Part shown: in pieces, positions 8,635 through 16,735 of the stretch
How positions within the stretch are numbered: position 1 is the first letter of the stretch
How the letters are laid out: each line of letters opens with the position of its first letter
Source of the DNA: JBQLZO01 sp052168315
Lineage (GTDB): Bacteria > Planctomycetota > Phycisphaerae > Phycisphaerales > UBA1924
Assembly (NCBI GenBank): GCA_052168315.1
Contig: JBQLZO010000072.1
Coordinates: 8,686-72,685, forward strand
Direction: 5' to 3'
DNA length: 64,000 nt
The notes under the pieces: model-generated
What the model saw: the letters and a program-made list of their open reading frames with translations, nothing else
Databases searched by the model: none
What the model was told of the DNA's origin: nothing
Program-made: the position numbers and the translations under genes

Positions 8635-11600
8635 GAGAGCACCCCCTGCGTGAGCGTGGTGATGGCGTTCGACGGCGCATCGGCGAGGACCGGGAGGCTC
8701 ATGAGGTGGCCCGGGCCCTTGGAATGGTGCTCGTCGTGTTCGCCGTGGTTGTCGTGGGTTTCGTGGTGGTGGCCGGGCGGGTGTTCCCATCTGGCCCTGC
8801 GGTGCTCATCGACGAGCGCGGGGTTGGGGTTGCGGATGCGGAGGAGGTGGAGGGTTCTTGGGAGGGTGTTGAGGTAGGCGAGCACGGCGTATCCGCGGGC
8901 GGACTGCTGGGCCTGGTAGACGGCGGAGCCGGCGTTGTTGTTTGAGACATAGTCGTAGATGTCTCCGAAGACGATGGCGTCGGCGGGGCAGGCCTGCTGG
9001 CATGCGACCTGGAAGAAGCCGTCGGGGATGAAATCGAGGTCGGTGATCTTGGTCTCGACGCGTGCGGCGTTGATGCGCTGGATGCAGTAGGTGCACTTTT
9101 CCATGACGCCGCGCGAGCGGACGGTGACATGCGGGTTGTTGCGCATGGTGGCGACTTCGGCGACTGGCTCGCGGAGCCGCGGGGGGATGAGGTGCTGGTT
9201 CTGGGGCATGAGGGCGTCGGAGACCGGCTCGCCGAGCTGGCCGAAGCCGCCCTTGTAGGCCTTGGTGGCGTAGTCGAAGTAGTTGAATCGGCGGACCTTG
9301 TAGGGGCAGTTGTTGGAGCAGTACCGCGTGCCGATGCAGCGGTTGTATGCCATGGTGTTGAGGCCCTCATCCGAGTGGATGGTGGCGTTGACGGGGCAGA
9401 CGACCTCGCAGGGTGCGTTCTCGCAGTGGACGCAGGCGACGGGCTGGACGGCGACATCGGGGTTGGCGTACGCCGAGTCGTCCATTTTTTCCGAAGCGTA
9501 GTAGCGGTCGACGCGGATCCAGTGCATCTCGCGTCCCTTGGCAGTCTCGATCTTTCCGACGATGGGGATGTTGTTCTCGGCCTGGCAGGCGACGGTGCAG
9601 GCGGCGCAGCCGGTGCACTTGGTGAGGTCGATGGTCATGCCCCACTGCTGTTGCGGCTTGCCGAACCTGTTGAGCCTGCCGATGGGTCTTCCTTGCTCGT
9701 CGAGGATGGGCTGGCCGTTCTCGTCGGTGGCCCTGTAGGTGATCTTTCCGCCGCGGCGGTGGGGCTCGAGGTAGATCTGCTCGTTGACGGGGGTGTGCGA
9801 CTCCATGCCGAGCTGGGAGGCGAAGTTGGCGCCGGTGCGCTTGTTGCCGTAGGCGTCTTTCTTGTATCGGCCGTCGGGGTAGTTGCTGAAGGACTTGTCG
9901 CCGAAGGCCTTCCACTGTGGGAAGTCGACTTCCCTGAGGATGTCGCGGCCCTCCATGGCCCAGTGGTCCTGGGTGTTTGCGATGAGGTACGGGGCGGCGC
10001 CGCGCTTGGGGGTGATGGAGTCGGCCTTGGCGACGCGGAGGTTGTCGCGGTTTCTGAGCGGGTAGGTGTTGACGCCGGTGCCCATGCCGACGCGGCCGCA
10101 GATGCGGCGGCCGTAGCCGAGGGTGAGGGCGATGACATTGTCGGGCATCCCGGGCTGGACCCAGATGGGGATGTCGATGGAGTTGCCGTTGGCGTTGATG
10201 GTGACGACCTGGACCTTGTTGTAGAGGGGGCCGTCGAGCTTGCGGGAGGTCTTGAGTCCGAGGCGTTCGGCGGTGTGCTTCGAGATTCGGGCGGGGTTGT
10301 CCCAAGAGATCTTGGTGATGGGGTCCGGGAGTTCCTGGAGCCAGCCGTTGTTGGCGTACCGGCCGTCGTGGACCTTGGGGCAGGGGCTGAAGAGGATGTC
10401 GATGGAATCGTCGGTGGCGGGGATGGAGGCTGCGAGTTCGCCGAGCGCGGTTGCGATGGCGTCGCGCCGGGCCTGGGCGGGGCCGTTTCCGCGGGGGACG
10501 GGCCTGAGGTGGAGGCCGTTCTGGACGAGCTTGCGCCAGGTTGATTCGAAGTCGGCGGGCTGGGCGAGGAAGGTGCGGGCGGTGGCGCGGACGATCTGGT
10601 AGGGGTCGGTTTCCTGCTCGCCTGCGATGGTGGCGAGGAGTTCGAGGTCGGTGCGGCCGTTGAAGAGCGGCGCGATCATGGGCTGGATGACGGAGTAGTG
10701 GCCCGAGTCCGAGACGGCGTCGCCCCACGACTCGAGGATGTGGGCTTGGGGGATCCACATGCTGGCGGCGGCGGCGGTCTCATCGGCATCGCCGAGGTAG
10801 ATGCAGTTGGCGGCCGCTTCGATCATGGCGGCGATGCCGGCGTCGGCGAGGGCGGTGTAGACCGGGTTGCCGCCGATGATGATGAGGGTTCTGCGTGCGG
10901 TGGCGGGGAGGGTGCGCAGGCGGAGGAGGGACTCTGAGGAGACGGCGGACGCATCGTCGCGTTCATCGGTGGGGATGGCGAGGACGGTCTGGGTGAGGTT
11001 GCCCAGCGCGGCGTTGATGGCGTGGACGAGGGCGTGGATCGCGGCGGGCTGGGACTCGCCGGCGGTGACGATGGAGGCGCCGCGTGCGGCGATGAGGTCT
11101 TCTGCGATGGCGGCGAGATCGGCGTCGGAGATGCCGGCGGCGGCGCGCTGGCTCAGGTTCTGGGCCGCGTTGTTGATGGCGGCGGCGAGGCGGTCGCCCG
11201 CGGTGCCGGCTCGGGGCGCGATGGCCTGCGCGAGCCTGATGGCGAGGATGCTGATGTCGGCGGGCCTCAGTGCGTAGCGGTGATCGGCCTGTCCGCCGGT
11301 GAGTGTGAGGGTGGACTCGGCCGCGTAGAGGCGGGACATGGTGGAGTTCTTGGCCGATGATTCGCCTTGGCCTTCGCGGAGCCTGTTGGCGGCCCATGCC
11401 CGGACCCCGGTGAGGGTGGCGGTTTCTCCGGCGAGGAAGTCATCGTCGAGCGTGAGAACGACCTTGGCGCGGTCGAAGCGGTGCTCGATGCGGTGGGGGC
11501 CTCCGAAGGCGAGGCGTGCGCCCTTGGCGCGCTCGTCGAGGTCGACGGGGTTCCACGCGATCCATGTGGCGCGGGGGAATCGCTTGCGGATGGCATCACG

Positions 11601-12293
11601 CATGCGGGCGCGCGAGGGGCTGGAGGCTTTCTCGACGAGGAAGGTCAGGCCTTCGCCCTGATCGGCGGTGTGGTTGGGGGTGAGGGTGGAGGCGACGAGT
11701 GACTGGAACTCGGCCCACGAGGCGGCCTTGGGCGGGGTAATGTCGGAGTCGGCGGTGTTGAGCCAGTCGGCGAGGGTCTGGGGGTCGCGGTCGGGGTCGT
11801 AGAGGGAGAGGACCTGGGCCTGGGTGGTGGCGATGGACTTTCCGAGCGAGTCTGGGTGTGCGGGGTTGCCTTCGAGCTTGGTGGGCCTGCCTTCGAAGGT
11901 CTCTGCGAGGATGGGCGCGACGCCTCCGGTGGGGAGCGGGATGGACGAGGCGTAGAAGAGTGGCTTGCCGGGGATGATCTCTTCGGGCTTCTGGTTGAAG
12001 GCGAGGATCTTGTGGTCGGGCCTGCGGCATCCGGGGATGGTGGCGGCGCCGGCGAGTGCGAGCGAGGCGCCCATGATCTTGAGGAAGTGCCTGCGTGAGC
12101 CGTCGAGGAGTTCGCTGGCGTGTGCGGGGAATTCGCGCTGGAGGAAGTCTCTGAAGTCGGCGGTGTTGGCGATGTCATCGAGCGAGCGCCAGAAGGTCTT
12201 GCCGGTGGCCGCGGAGACATCGCGGGCGCGGAGCTCGGATTCGATTCGGGCGCCCGCCTTCTTCGTCGTTGGGCATTGATCGATGGTGCTCAT
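8631..12293 (-). CDS. actB: Alternative complex III subunit ActB (molybdopterin-like plus iron-sulfur domains)
   Basis: 1220 aa. The N-terminus carries the variant twin-arginine signal typical of this family (SRRHFLK, R67-R68, then a hydrophobic run to C89). A molybdopterin-oxidoreductase-like domain follows (about 95-800). It is known to be cofactor-free in characterised ActB. A ferredoxin-like domain (about 885-1110) holds several four-cysteine clusters, starting with CTGCAACTVAC and then CVHCENAPC, CSNNC and CTYC. These relay electrons from quinol to the heme subunits. The ATG at 12293 is 100 bp after actA; upstream in-frame sequence is low-complexity and was excluded. Confidence 0.95.
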   Translation of the reverse strand: MSTIDQCPTTKKAGARIESELRARDVSAATGKTFWRSLDDIANTADFRDFLQREFPAHASELLDGSRRHFLKIMGASLALAGAATIPGCRRPDHKILAFNQKPEEIIPGKPLFYASSIPLPTGGVAPILAETFEGRPTKLEGNPAHPDSLGKSIATTQAQVLSLYDPDRDPQTLADWLNTADSDITPPKAASWAEFQSLVASTLTPNHTADQGEGLTFLVEKASSPSRARMRDAIRKRFPRATWIAWNPVDLDERAKGARLAFGGPHRIEHRFDRAKVVLTLDDDFLAGETATLTGVRAWAANRLREGQGESSAKNSTMSRLYAAESTLTLTGGQADHRYALRPADISILAIRLAQAIAPRAGTAGDRLAAAINNAAQNLSQRAAAGISDADLAAIAEDLIAARGASIVTAGESQPAAIHALVHAINAALGNLTQTVLAIPTDERDDASAVSSESLLRLRTLPATARRTLIIIGGNPVYTALADAGIAAMIEAAANCIYLGDADETAAAASMWIPQAHILESWGDAVSDSGHYSVIQPMIAPLFNGRTDLELLATIAGEQETDPYQIVRATARTFLAQPADFESTWRKLVQNGLHLRPVPRGNGPAQARRDAIATALGELAASIPATDDSIDILFSPCPKVHDGRYANNGWLQELPDPITKISWDNPARISKHTAERLGLKTSRKLDGPLYNKVQVVTINANGNSIDIPIWVQPGMPDNVIALTLGYGRRICGRVGMGTGVNTYPLRNRDNLRVAKADSITPKRGAAPYLIANTQDHWAMEGRDILREVDFPQWKAFGDKSFSNYPDGRYKKDAYGNKRTGANFASQLGMESHTPVNEQIYLEPHRRGGKITYRATDENGQPILDEQGRPIGRLNRFGKPQQQWGMTIDLTKCTGCAACTVACQAENNIPIVGKIETAKGREMHWIRVDRYYASEKMDDSAYANPDVAVQPVACVHCENAPCEVVCPVNATIHSDEGLNTMAYNRCIGTRYCSNNCPYKVRRFNYFDYATKAYKGGFGQLGEPVSDALMPQNQHLIPPRLREPVAEVATMRNNPHVTVRSRGVMEKCTYCIQRINAARVETKITDLDFIPDGFFQVACQQACPADAIVFGDIYDYVSNNNAGSAVYQAQQSARGYAVLAYLNTLPRTLHLLRIRNPNPALVDEHRRARWEHPPGHHHETHDNHGEHDEHHSKGPGHLMSLPVLADAPSNAITTLTQGVLS

Positions 12294-12393
12294 GGGCTGT
12301 TCCCGTCGGTGGGCGTTGCCGGAATCGGCTTGGGTTGCTGTGTGTGGTGGCTGGCGTTGAGTGGGTTCGATGTGTGGTTTGGCGCGGCGTGGA

Positions 12394-13113
12394 TCAGTAG
12401 TGGCAGGCGCCGCAGTCCTGCGGCGGGTCGAGTGCTCTTTCGCGTGCGAGCTGGAGGCCGCGTTCGAGCTGGTTCTCCGCCTGGAGCTGCGCGGCGACGG
12501 CGGCGAGGTTTGTGATGCGGATGGGTTCGCCGAGCAGGCCATCGACATCGACGAGGTACTGCTCCGGGGCGCGGTGGCACTCAAGGCACCACGCCATTGA
12601 GAGGGGCTCTTCCTGGCGGACGACTCTGAGCCGGTCCATGCGGCCGTGGCAGGAGTAGCAGGAGACGCCGGCGTTGACATGGACGGCGTGGTTGAAGTGC
12701 GCGTAGTCGGGGAGCTTGTGGATGCGACGCCACTGGACGGGCTCGCCGGTGCTCCACGATTCGCGGAGTTCGACGAGGTCCGGGAGGTCGCGGTGGGCCT
12801 GCCAGAGCGCTGTGTTGAGGTACGCGACCTCGCCCTCGCCGGAGTGGCAGTTCATGCATGTGGCGGTGTCGGGGACATTGGCGTGCCCGGACTCTTCGAC
12901 ATGCGTGTGGCAGTATCGGCAGTCGATGCCGAGGGTGCCGGCGTGGAGCTGGTGGCTGAATGCGATGGGCTGTTCGGGTTCGTATCCGACTTCCCAGTAT
13001 GCGGGCGTGAAGTAGTACCAGACGCCGGCGACGACGCCGATGCCCGCGACGGAGAGTCCGGCGAGGACGGCCGCGGGTACCGCGTTGGCCCAGGAGGGAA
13101 AGATGCTCGACAC
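12394..13113 (-). CDS. actA: Alternative complex III subunit ActA (pentaheme cytochrome c)
   Basis: 239 aa with one N-terminal membrane anchor (about 10-34) and exactly five CxxCH heme sites: CRYCH (C65), CMNCH (C86), CYSCH (C152), CLECH (C176) and CGACH at the extreme C-terminus. Five hemes are diagnostic of ActA, the periplasmic electron collector of alternative complex III. The GTG at 13113 was chosen because an AGGAAGG ribosome site lies 8 nt upstream and the hydrophobic anchor begins at once. It is the first gene of the operon; its promoter should lie in 13114-13427. Confidence 0.94.
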   Translation of the reverse strand: MSSIFPSWANAVPAAVLAGLSVAGIGVVAGVWYYFTPAYWEVGYEPEQPIAFSHQLHAGTLGIDCRYCHTHVEESGHANVPDTATCMNCHSGEGEVAYLNTALWQAHRDLPDLVELRESWSTGEPVQWRRIHKLPDYAHFNHAVHVNAGVSCYSCHGRMDRLRVVRQEEPLSMAWCLECHRAPEQYLVDVDGLLGEPIRITNLAAVAAQLQAENQLERGLQLARERALDPPQDCGACHY

Positions 13114-13427
13114 CGCGGAACCTTCCTGCGTGGTCCGGTTGGTGGTTACGAACTCTCGGGGGTGCGCATCGTCCAATCGGCGCGCATTCCCGACCATCGT
13201 CCCAACCGGCTCTTTCGGCGAACGGAGGACCAATCGTCTGGAATCGAGTGCGGGTGGACGCGCCTTGGGGCGGTCTGGCCGCAATGATTCCGGTATGACA
13301 GTACATTTCCGCCTCTGGAGCACGATCTGTCAAGGGCGTGGGGGCGTGGGATTGGCGAATCGGGCAAACTGAGAACGAGTCTCAACCCAGTCTGAGGGGT
13401 CGGCGGCGGGGATTGCGAGTATTTCCC
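13114..13427. promoter_or_regulatory. Divergent intergenic region between actA and heme A synthase
   Basis: 314 bp without a convincing gene, between the divergent actA and ctaA starts. It must carry the promoter of the respiratory operon and probably that of ctaA. The minus strand has a perfect TTGACA at 13333-13328, but no good -10 at the usual spacing (GGAAAT at 17 nt). No clear operator was seen. Confidence 0.4.
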
Positions 13428-14960
13428 ATGGATGATTGTGCTGCTGGTTTGGTGGGCGGGTCGGCGGACGCGGGGGCGAGCGGGCGGCGCGGCGGGTTGG
13501 CGCTTCCGGTGCTGACGGTGGGGTTCGCGACGGCGGTGGTGATGTGGATCGTGGGGTATGTGACACACTTTCCTGGGCTGGGGACACCGGCGTGGGTGGT
13601 GGCGGGGCTGTTCGCGGTGGTGCAGTTGGGTGGGGGCGTGCTGGCGTGGCGGCTGGCGGGCGATCGCCGGGTGGTGGTGGGCGCGGGCGGTGGGCTGGTG
13701 GCTTCGTTGATCAACCTTCTAATTGTGGGGTCGATCATCGGGTCGGCGGATGATCCGAACGCGCTGCGGGAGGGGTGGGTGGGGATGGTGGTGGGGACGC
13801 TGGTGTTCGGGGTGTTGCTGGGCGGGGCGGGGGCGTGGGTGGCGGGGGTGGTGAGGGAGCGTCGCGGTGGGGAAGCGGGTGGGGAGTCGGGCGGGGCGCG
13901 GGTGTGGCTGGCGCGGTTCGCGGTGGTGGCGGCGTTGTCGGGAGTGCCGGTGCTGTTGTCGGGTGGGCTGGTGACCTCGACGGCATCCGGGCTGGCGGTG
14001 CCGGACTGGCCGGCGTCGTACGACGCGATGATGTTCCTGTTTCCGCTGCAGGACATGACGGGGGGGATCTACTACGAGCATGCGCACCGGCTGTTTGGCT
14101 CGCTGGTGGGGCTGACGGTGCTGGTGTTCATGGTGTGCGTGCTGGTGTGGGAGCCGCGTCGGTCGGTGAAGGCGATGGCGGTGGCGGCGTTCGCGCTGGT
14201 GGTGGTGCAGGGAGTTCTGGGCGGGGTGCGGGTGACGGCGGCGGTGGATGAGAAGCCGCGGGAAGTGGTGGTGGGCGCGGATGGCATGGGGGTGGAGCGA
14301 TGGTCGCTTCCGGACGAGGGTGTGCCGCACAACTACGCGGCGGCTCGGGACCATGAGGGGTCGGTGGCGCTGGCGATGGTGCACGGGATCTCGGGTCAGT
14401 TGACCTTCGCGCTGCTGTGTGTTGTGGCGTGCGCTGCGGCGGTGCGGTGGGCGCGGTTGGATGTGGCTGGTGATGTCGGCGGGGATGGGGTGCGGGATCG
14501 TTGGTTGCGGGGTCTTTCGTTCGTGCTGCTCGGGGCGCTGGTGGTGCAGTTGACGCTGGGGGCGGGGCTGCGCCACTTCGGGCATGTGGGGTTCTTGCAC
14601 ACGCACATCGCGATGTCGGTGGTGGTGGTGTGTGTGGCGGCGTTCGCGGGGCTGCGGAGCGCTTCGCGGCGCGGGGCGGGGTTCGGCGCGATCCCGGTGC
14701 TGGGCAAGGCGATCGTCGGGCTGGTGCTGGTGCAGTTCGCGCTGGGGTGGGCGACGCTGTTCCTGGTGATGCCGTACGACGGATCGGAGGACTCGGTGGG
14801 GGCGATCGCGATGGCGACGGTGCACCAGGCGACTGGGGCTGCGCTGCTGGGGTGCGCGGCGATGCTGGCGGCGTGGTCGTGGCGGCTGCTGGGGCGCGGT
14901 GGTGCCGCGGCCGGATCGGATGCGGGCGCGGTTGGCGGGGCGATGGGGGCGGCGGTTTGA
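13428..14960 (+). CDS. ctaA: Heme A synthase (COX15/CtaA family), N-terminally extended
   Basis: Converts heme O to heme A, the cofactor of the aa3 core in the adjacent oxidase operon. 510 aa from the ATG at 13428. The family core starts near residue 165: SGLAVPDWP, then the EHAHRLFGS His pair, later FLHTHIAMS and TVHQATGA (heme-ligating and catalytic histidines). About 150 N-terminal residues form roughly four extra hydrophobic helices not found in minimal CtaA. A long loop of about 60 residues separates the two halves. The divergent position next to actA suggests coordinated expression with the oxidase. The ribosome site is weak. Confidence 0.9.
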   Translation: MDDCAAGLVGGSADAGASGRRGGLALPVLTVGFATAVVMWIVGYVTHFPGLGTPAWVVAGLFAVVQLGGGVLAWRLAGDRRVVVGAGGGLVASLINLLIVGSIIGSADDPNALREGWVGMVVGTLVFGVLLGGAGAWVAGVVRERRGGEAGGESGGARVWLARFAVVAALSGVPVLLSGGLVTSTASGLAVPDWPASYDAMMFLFPLQDMTGGIYYEHAHRLFGSLVGLTVLVFMVCVLVWEPRRSVKAMAVAAFALVVVQGVLGGVRVTAAVDEKPREVVVGADGMGVERWSLPDEGVPHNYAAARDHEGSVALAMVHGISGQLTFALLCVVACAAAVRWARLDVAGDVGGDGVRDRWLRGLSFVLLGALVVQLTLGAGLRHFGHVGFLHTHIAMSVVVVCVAAFAGLRSASRRGAGFGAIPVLGKAIVGLVLVQFALGWATLFLVMPYDGSEDSVGAIAMATVHQATGAALLGCAAMLAAWSWRLLGRGGAAAGSDAGAVGGAMGAAV

Positions 14961-14986
14961 GGTGTGGGCGGGGTGCGGCGGTCGGT

Positions 14987-15700
14987 TCAGTGCGCATCGC
15001 GCTGCGTGGGGAGGTTGTCGGGTGGCCGCCAGCGATCGGGCTGGCTGACCGCGCGGTCGAGGAGCGGGAGGAAGCGGGTGATGGGGATCTCGTGGCCGCC
15101 GAAGGTGGCGACATGGTCCGTGGTCATCTGGGTGTCGAAGAGTTCGAACCCGCAGCGTTCGAGGTGATGGATGAGGGTGATGAGGCAGACCTTGGAGGCG
15201 TCGGTGCCGTCGAGTGGGTGGCGGGCGCCGTCTGGTTGGCGGGGGCGTGGGATGTTGAACATGGATTCGGCGAAGAAGGCGGCGCCGAGGGCGACGCCGT
15301 AGACGCCGGCGACGAGGGCGGTTTCGTCGGTGCGGGCGTCGGTGCGCCATGCCTCGATGGAGTGGGCGTAGCCCGCGGAGTGGAGGTGGTTGTACCAGTC
15401 GATGAGTTGGCGGCTGAGCCAGACACCATCGACGGCTGATCGCGCGGGGGCGCAGTTTCTGATGACCTGTGGGAAGGCCTTGTCGCAGGTGAGTGTGAAG
15501 CGTTGTTGGTTGATGGTGCGCTGGAGGCGTTTGGGGATATGGAGCGCGCCGGGGGTATTGAGCGGGAGGATGCCCCGGGGATCGGCGAAGAACCAATTGA
15601 TGGGTCCGCGCGTGCCATCGGCCATGGGGAAGACGCCGCGGCGGTAGGCGTCGAGCAATCCCTGGACGATGGTCTCGGGATCGGGGTGCTTGGGGTGCAT
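14987..15700 (-). CDS. aat: Leucyl/phenylalanyl-tRNA--protein transferase
   Basis: Transfers Leu or Phe from aminoacyl-tRNA to N-terminal Lys/Arg of proteins, creating N-degrons for ClpAP. 237 aa, a normal family length. Recognisable elements are YRRGVFPMADG, the FADPRGILPL block, LVAGVYGVALGAAFFAESMF and FELFDTQMTTDH. The start is the ATG at 15700; the upstream in-frame extension is Ser/Pro low-complexity. It is convergent with ctaA (26 bp between stops) and follows gmhA on the same strand after 31 bp. Confidence 0.95.
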   Translation of the reverse strand: MHPKHPDPETIVQGLLDAYRRGVFPMADGTRGPINWFFADPRGILPLNTPGALHIPKRLQRTINQQRFTLTCDKAFPQVIRNCAPARSAVDGVWLSRQLIDWYNHLHSAGYAHSIEAWRTDARTDETALVAGVYGVALGAAFFAESMFNIPRPRQPDGARHPLDGTDASKVCLITLIHHLERCGFELFDTQMTTDHVATFGGHEIPITRFLPLLDRAVSQPDRWRPPDNLPTQRDAH

Positions 15701-15731
15701 GGGGGCGGGGTCGGTTCTGATGGGGGCGGAG

Positions 15732-16313
15732 TTACTGGTGCGGTTCGACGGCGTCGAGGATGAGGTGGAGGATGAGCTGGTGGGCTTCCTGGATGCGTTC
15801 GGTCTGATCGCTGGGGACGATGAGGGGGTGGTCGCAGAGGGGTACGGCGGGGCCACCGCCTTTGCCGAGCATCGCGATGGTGGTCGCGCCGGCTGCGCGT
15901 GCGGCTCGGAGGGCGTGGAGGATGTTGGGTGACTTGCCGCTGGTTGTGAATGCGACGAGGCAGTCGCCGGGGCGGGCGAGGGCCTGGAGCTGTCGTTCGA
16001 AGATGTGGTCGTAGCCGAAGTCGTTGGCGATGCAGGTGAGGGCGGTGGGGTCGGCGTTGAGCGAGATGGCCCTGAGGGGTCGCCGGTCGCGCTTGTATCG
16101 GCCGATGAGTTCTTCGGCGAGGTGCATTGATTGTGCGGCGGAGCCGCCGTTGCCGCAGGTGTAGATGGTGGCGTTGTTGTTGAGGGATGTTTGGATGGCG
16201 GCGCAGGCGTCGGCGATGGCGGGGGCGATGGCGTTGAGGGCGCGGAGGGTGTCGGCGGCGCGATCGATGGTGGCGCGGATGTCGGTGTGCGGGGGTGTGG
16301 GGTGCTCGGTCAT
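15732..16313 (-). CDS. gmhA: Sedoheptulose-7-phosphate isomerase / SIS-domain protein
   Basis: 193 aa SIS-domain protein of the GmhA family, which makes D-glycero-D-manno-heptose 7-phosphate for lipopolysaccharide inner core. Seen: the CGNGGSAAQSMHLAEEL motif carrying the zinc ligands His and Glu, the TTSGKSPNI phosphate loop, and QEAHQLILH with the Gln and His that complete the metal site in GmhA. The start is the ATG at 16313. A heptose pathway fits an outer membrane with LPS, as does the LptE-like gene at 38989. A related SIS protein of different sugar specificity (for example DiaA) cannot be fully excluded. Confidence 0.88.
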   Translation of the reverse strand: MTEHPTPPHTDIRATIDRAADTLRALNAIAPAIADACAAIQTSLNNNATIYTCGNGGSAAQSMHLAEELIGRYKRDRRPLRAISLNADPTALTCIANDFGYDHIFERQLQALARPGDCLVAFTTSGKSPNILHALRAARAAGATTIAMLGKGGGPAVPLCDHPLIVPSDQTERIQEAHQLILHLILDAVEPHQ

Positions 16314-16495
16314 GGTGAGGCCCTGGTGGGTTTGGGTGGCGGGGCGTGGTCGGGACGGAGATTGGGGGAGTGTGGCGTCCGTTGGGGGTTGGTGCCGGGG
16401 TTGGTTGCGGGGTTGGGGCGGGCGGGGCGATTGCGGGGGCGAGGAGGGCGTGCTGAAGATCGTTGGGGATGGGCGATCTGCGGTCGATGGTGCCC

Positions 16496-16501
16496 TACAA
16501 T
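16496..16501 (+). promoter_or_regulatory. Putative -10 box of tRNA-Lys
   Basis: TACAAT 45 bp before the tRNA. It stands out in this GC-rich sequence and is followed by a GTCCCC run. No convincing -35 was found. Confidence 0.4.
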
Positions 16502-16545
16502 CGTCCCCTTCCGATCGCGGGCGAATCGGCATGCGATCGGGGAGC

Positions 16546-16619
16546 GGGGACGTAGCTCAGTCTGGTAGAGCATCGGACTTTTAATCCGCTGGTCCAGGGT
16601 TCGAATCCCTGCGTCCCCA
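16546..16619 (+). tRNA. tRNA-Lys (anticodon TTT)
   Basis: Complete cloverleaf of 74 nt without encoded CCA. The acceptor GGGGACG pairs with CGTCCCC and the discriminator is A. The D-arm is GCTC/GAGC, and the anticodon loop CTTTTAA gives anticodon TTT. The T-arm contains the standard GGTTCGAATCC. It lies 117 bp upstream of the SNF2 gene. Confidence 0.97.
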
Positions 16620-16735
16620 TTGGAGAGGATGGTTGGCCGGTTGGGCGCGTGGGGCGTTGGGCGTCCGGGCGCGGGGTCGGGAACGGGTTGGAGCTGGGTC
16701 GGGCTGGGGGGATTGGAAGGAGCGAGCGGTCGTCG

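Noticed and set aside
12294..12680. N-terminal extension of ActB by about 130 residues
   Set aside because: The upstream frame overlaps actA, is low-complexity, and the conserved family start is the ATG at 12293.
13305..13333. Full sigma70 promoter for actA at TTGACA
   Set aside because: The -35 is perfect but the -10 at the correct spacing is GGAAAT; too weak to call as a mapped promoter.
7015..14960. Very long open frames opposite and beside the act and ctaA genes
   Set aside because: They are rich in Arg, Pro, His and Ser, have no domain signature, and mirror real genes in other frames; high GC removes stop codons.
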